Assembly: GCF_024347535.1 (NCBI RefSeq)
Contig: NZ_AP025497.1
Coordinates: forward strand, 310,001-374,000
DNA from: Vibrio kanaloae
GTDB taxonomy: Bacteria; Pseudomonadota; Gammaproteobacteria; Enterobacterales; Vibrionaceae
Reading direction: 5' to 3'
DNA length: 64,000 nt
Below are positions 61,479 to 64,000 of the stretch, piece by piece (within the stretch, counting starts at the first letter, position 1; every line of letters begins with the position of its first letter). The notes beneath the pieces were generated by a model. The model was not told the DNA's origin, ran no database searches, and saw only the letters and a list, made by a program, of their open reading frames with translations. Position numbers and translations under genes: made by a program.

Positions 61479-62102
61479 ATGACAAAACACGATAAAGCGA
61501 TAACTCTTGCTTTCACTGGCGCATCTGGTGCGCCTTATGGACTGCGTTTACTTGAATGCCTTTTGGCGGCCGATTATCAGGTCTATTTGATGATATCGTC
61601 GGCAGCGCGAGTAGTCTTAGCGACCGAGCATGAACTTAAGTTACCTGCTGGACCGGAAGCGGCGAAACAAGCCTTGGTTAAGCATCTAGGCTGCGACCCA
61701 GAAAAGTTGATGGTGTGTGGCAAAGATGATTGGTTCTCACCGGTTGCATCTGGTTCTGCTGCGCCGAAGCAGATGGTGGTATGTCCATGTTCTGCGGGAA
61801 GTTTGGCGTCAATTGCTCATGGTTTATCGGATAACCTGATTGAACGAGCTGCAGATGTCGTCATGAAAGAGCGAGGCCAACTGTTGTTGGTGGTGCGTGA
61901 AACACCATTTTCGACTCTGCACCTAGAGAACATGCACAAACTCTCAACCATGGGCGTGACAATCATGCCTGCCGCTCCAGGTTTTTATCACCAACCTAAG
62001 TCGATTGAAGATCTGGTTGATTTTATGGTGGCGCGCATTTTGGATCATCTTGGTATTGATCAAGGTTTAGTGCCACGTTGGGGGTACGATCAACGTAATT
62101 AA
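61479..62102 (+). CDS. ubiX: UbiX, flavin prenyltransferase
   Basis: 207 residues: N-terminal [38 protein letters not shown] and [21 protein letters not shown]. It makes prenylated FMN for the UbiD decarboxylase in ubiquinone synthesis. Follows mpl and precedes the TPP riboswitch. Confidence 0.95.
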   Translation: MTKHDKAITLAFTGASGAPYGLRLLECLLAADYQVYLMISSAARVVLATEHELKLPAGPEAAKQALVKHLGCDPEKLMVCGKDDWFSPVASGSAAPKQMVVCPCSAGSLASIAHGLSDNLIERAADVVMKERGQLLLVVRETPFSTLHLENMHKLSTMGVTIMPAAPGFYHQPKSIEDLVDFMVARILDHLGIDQGLVPRWGYDQRN

Positions 62103-62150
62103 TCCAAACTTGATAGCTTATTGTTAAAGTTCGAATTACAATTCTGAACA

Positions 62151-62253
62151 CTCATCGGGGAGCTGACCATTCAAATAATGAATGCGAGCTGAGATCAAGC
62201 AGGCGCTTGGGACCCGTAAACCTGAACCAGATAATGCTGGCGTAGGAATTGAG
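62151..62253 (+). promoter_or_regulatory. TPP (THI-element) riboswitch
   Basis: Conserved landmarks in order: CGGGGAGC (62156), GCTGAGATCA (62188), GGACCCG (62210), CCTGAACCAGATAATGCTGG (62221-62240) and CGTAGGAA (62241). The closing stem pairs CTCA (62151) with TGAG (62250). It binds thiamine pyrophosphate and represses thiB-thiP when thiamine is plentiful. Confidence 0.97.
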
Positions 62254-62318
62254 TTAGGAACAACCTCTACCGTTCTCCTCCCTCAAACCTGTGCCGCTCA
62301 GACCATGGAGAGCGTCCA

Positions 62319-63311
62319 GTGAAATTCACATTAACTACCCTTGCTGTTACTACAGCGATCTCTTTTTCTGCCTTTGCTGCAGATAACACTTTGACCGTAT
62401 ACACCTATGATTCTTTTGCAGCGGATTGGGGCCCTCGTCCTGCCGTAGAGAAAGCATTCGAAGAGAAGTGTGGCTGTGATGTGAATTTTGTCGCGCTAGA
62501 AGATGGTGTGTCGATTCTGAACCGCTTGCGTCTTGAAGGCGGCAACAGCAAAGCCGATATCTTGCTAGGTCTCGACAACAACCTGATGGCTGAAGCGAAA
62601 GCGACGGGATTATTGGCGGAACACAAGGTTGATACGTCATCAGTAACACTGCCTAATGGCTGGGATGACAAGACCTTTGTACCTTATGACTTTGGTTACT
62701 TTGCCTTTGTCTATAACACAGAGAAACTAGCAAACCCGCCTAAGAGCCTGAAAGAGTTGGTTGAGCAGCGTGATGATCTCAAGGTTATCTACCAAGATCC
62801 ACGTACTTCAACACCTGGTCAAGGCATGATGCTATGGATGAAATCGGTTTACGGTGACGAAGCAACGACAGCTTGGAAGAAGCTGGCTCAAAAAACCGTG
62901 ACGGTAACCAAAGGTTGGTCTGAAGCTTACTCTATGTTCCTAGAAGGTGAGTCTGACTTGGTTCTGTCTTACACTACGTCTCCGGCTTATCATATCATTG
63001 CAGAGAACGATTCTAAGTACGCAGCAGCGAGCTTTGAAGAAGGGCATTACACTCAAGTCGAAGTGGCCGCTAAGGTTAAAGGCAGCAACAACGAAAAGCT
63101 TGCTGATGAGTTTATGGCGTTTATCCTAAGTGATGAATTCCAATCGGCGATGCCGACAGGTAACTGGATGTACCCAGTAACGGGTGTCGAGCTACCAAAA
63201 GGCTTTGAGCAGTTAACAGTTCCACAGAAAGCACTGAGTTTTAGCTCTGAAGAGATCGCCGAGAAGCGTAAGCCTTGGATTCGTGAATGGCAGAGTGCGC
63301 TTACTTTTTAA
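62319..63311 (+). CDS. thiB: Thiamine ABC transporter substrate-binding protein ThiB
   Basis: 330 residues from a GTG at 62319 with GGAGAG 8 bases upstream. Signal peptide MKFTLTTLAVTTAISFSAFA, then the TbpA-type body TVYTYDSFAADWGPRPAVEKAFEE and the Trp/Tyr-rich pocket segments PYDFGYFAFVYN and GWSEAYSMFLEGESDLVLSYTTSP. It binds thiamine, TMP and TPP in the periplasm. Its Shine-Dalgarno can be hidden by the riboswitch region. Confidence 0.96.
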   Translation: MKFTLTTLAVTTAISFSAFAADNTLTVYTYDSFAADWGPRPAVEKAFEEKCGCDVNFVALEDGVSILNRLRLEGGNSKADILLGLDNNLMAEAKATGLLAEHKVDTSSVTLPNGWDDKTFVPYDFGYFAFVYNTEKLANPPKSLKELVEQRDDLKVIYQDPRTSTPGQGMMLWMKSVYGDEATTAWKKLAQKTVTVTKGWSEAYSMFLEGESDLVLSYTTSPAYHIIAENDSKYAAASFEEGHYTQVEVAAKVKGSNNEKLADEFMAFILSDEFQSAMPTGNWMYPVTGVELPKGFEQLTVPQKALSFSSEEIAEKRKPWIREWQSALTF

Positions 63312-63373
63312 CTGACTATTTAAGAAAATGAGCTTTCTAACGTACTTTTAAAAACTAGCTTTCTGTATTTAAA

Positions 63374-63401
63374 GGTTCATTCGTTATGTTTGGAATGAAC
63401 C
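63374..63401 (+). promoter_or_regulatory. Intercistronic hairpin between thiB and thiP
   Basis: GGTTCATTC (63374-63382) pairs with GAATGAACC (63393-63401) over 9 bp; no T run. It could raise the amount of binding protein over permease. Confidence 0.5.
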
Positions 63402-63423
63402 ATTTACGGTAAAAAATCAATTT

Positions 63424-64000
63424 ATGATAAAGAAAACACCTAAGGTCGGGGTTTGGGTTGCGATACTCATTACCGCCTTCGTGGTTTCAGCAGTTGGGGC
63501 ATTGCTTAGCAATGCCCCTTCTCTTGATATCAGCCAAGTATGGTCCGATCCTTACTATTGGCATGTAACGAAATTCAGTTTTTATCAGGCGACACTCTCA
63601 ACTTTTCTGAGTGTTGGCTTTGCTATACCTATCGCTCACGCCCTGTGTCGTAGACAATTTTTTGGACGCGCTTTGTTGTTAAGGCTGTTCGCGTCGACCT
63701 TGGTTCTACCTGTGTTAGTTGGTGTCTTTGGCTTATTGGCGATTTACGGCAACAGTGGTTGGTTAGCTAAGTTTTTGGCAAACTTCGACATTGAGCTACC
63801 ATTCTCGATTTATGGCTTGAATGGTATTTTGTTGGCGCACGTCTTCTTCAATTTACCTTATGCTAGTCGTTTGCTTTTACAAGCTTTAGATACTGTGCCT
63901 GCCGAGCAGCACAAGCTGTGTGCTCACTTGGGTATGAGTCATTGGAACAAATTCAGATGGGTTGAATGGCCACGTTTAAGGCAACAATTACCTCATGTGT
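63424..64000 (+). CDS. thiP: Thiamine ABC transporter permease ThiP (partial)
   Basis: 192 complete codons before the right edge. At least four hydrophobic segments are present (GVWVAILITAFVVSAVGALL, ATLSTFLSVGFAIPIAHAL, LVLPVLVGVFGLLAIYG, LLAHVFFNLPYASRLLLQAL). The EAA-like cytoplasmic loop LDTVPAEQHKLCAHLGMSHW is starting at the cut. It is the transmembrane subunit for the thiamine importer with ThiB and, presumably, thiQ beyond the window. Confidence 0.93.
   Translation, partial: MIKKTPKVGVWVAILITAFVVSAVGALLSNAPSLDISQVWSDPYYWHVTKFSFYQATLSTFLSVGFAIPIAHALCRRQFFGRALLLRLFASTLVLPVLVGVFGLLAIYGNSGWLAKFLANFDIELPFSIYGLNGILLAHVFFNLPYASRLLLQALDTVPAEQHKLCAHLGMSHWNKFRWVEWPRLRQQLPHV

Overview
The window is chromosomal DNA of a Vibrio (Gammaproteobacteria). 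The inference rests on gene order and protein sequences: kefGB-yheV-slyD-slyX-fkpA-yheO-tusDCB running into the str, S10, spc and alpha ribosomal operons; a Zrg-type zinc locus; DUF2780, DUF2607 and TIGR03899-like proteins typical of vibrios; and moderate GC content. A species call (perhaps the Splendidus clade) is only a guess. There is no rRNA, tRNA, insertion sequence, prophage or CRISPR array. Both ends cut a gene: yheS at the left and thiP at the right.

Layout. 1-9.6 kb: yheS (partial), the KefGB glutathione-gated K+ efflux system, YheV, the SlyD chaperone, an isoaspartyl peptidase, a WD40 lipoprotein with SlyX, the FkpA foldase, the YheO regulator and the TusDCB sulfur relay. 9.6-28.5 kb: the translation block rpsL-rpsG-fusA-tuf, rpsJ to rpsQ, rplN to rpmJ, and rpsM-rpsK-rpsD-rpoA-rplQ. 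Visible controls there are promoters, an S10 leader candidate, a terminator between the S10 and spc operons and an alpha-operon (S4) leader RNA. 28.5-32.8 kb: a 14-copy heptanucleotide repeat, a DUF2780 lipoprotein, divergent fklB and ytfB, an EamA transporter, an ElaA acetyltransferase and a Crp/Fnr-type regulator.

32.8-38.1 kb: a compact six-gene minus-strand operon, DedA - ATP-grasp ligase - DinB-like - NRDE/TANGO2 - YHS - OlsF-like double acyltransferase. This is the least explained set in the window and looks like an envelope or aminolipid module. 38.4-45.6 kb: CpdB nucleotide phosphodiesterase and the sulfate activation operon cysDN - SLC13 transporter - cysC. 45.7-51 kb: a TIGR03899-like protein, a 34-residue membrane peptide under a Fur-box-like sequence, and the zinc operon DUF2607 - zrgA - ABC ATPase - MacB/FtsX-type permease - DUF3299 preceded by a near-perfect Zur box.

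51-64 kb: ytfJ, ytfK, msrA, tamA-tamB, ytfP, fbp, mpl, ubiX (an order largely shared with E. coli), then a TPP riboswitch controlling thiB-thiP. Most genes are housekeeping. The accessory interest lies in the 32.8-38.1 kb operon, the zinc locus with its small-peptide neighbour, and several unannotated RNA or DNA structures between genes.
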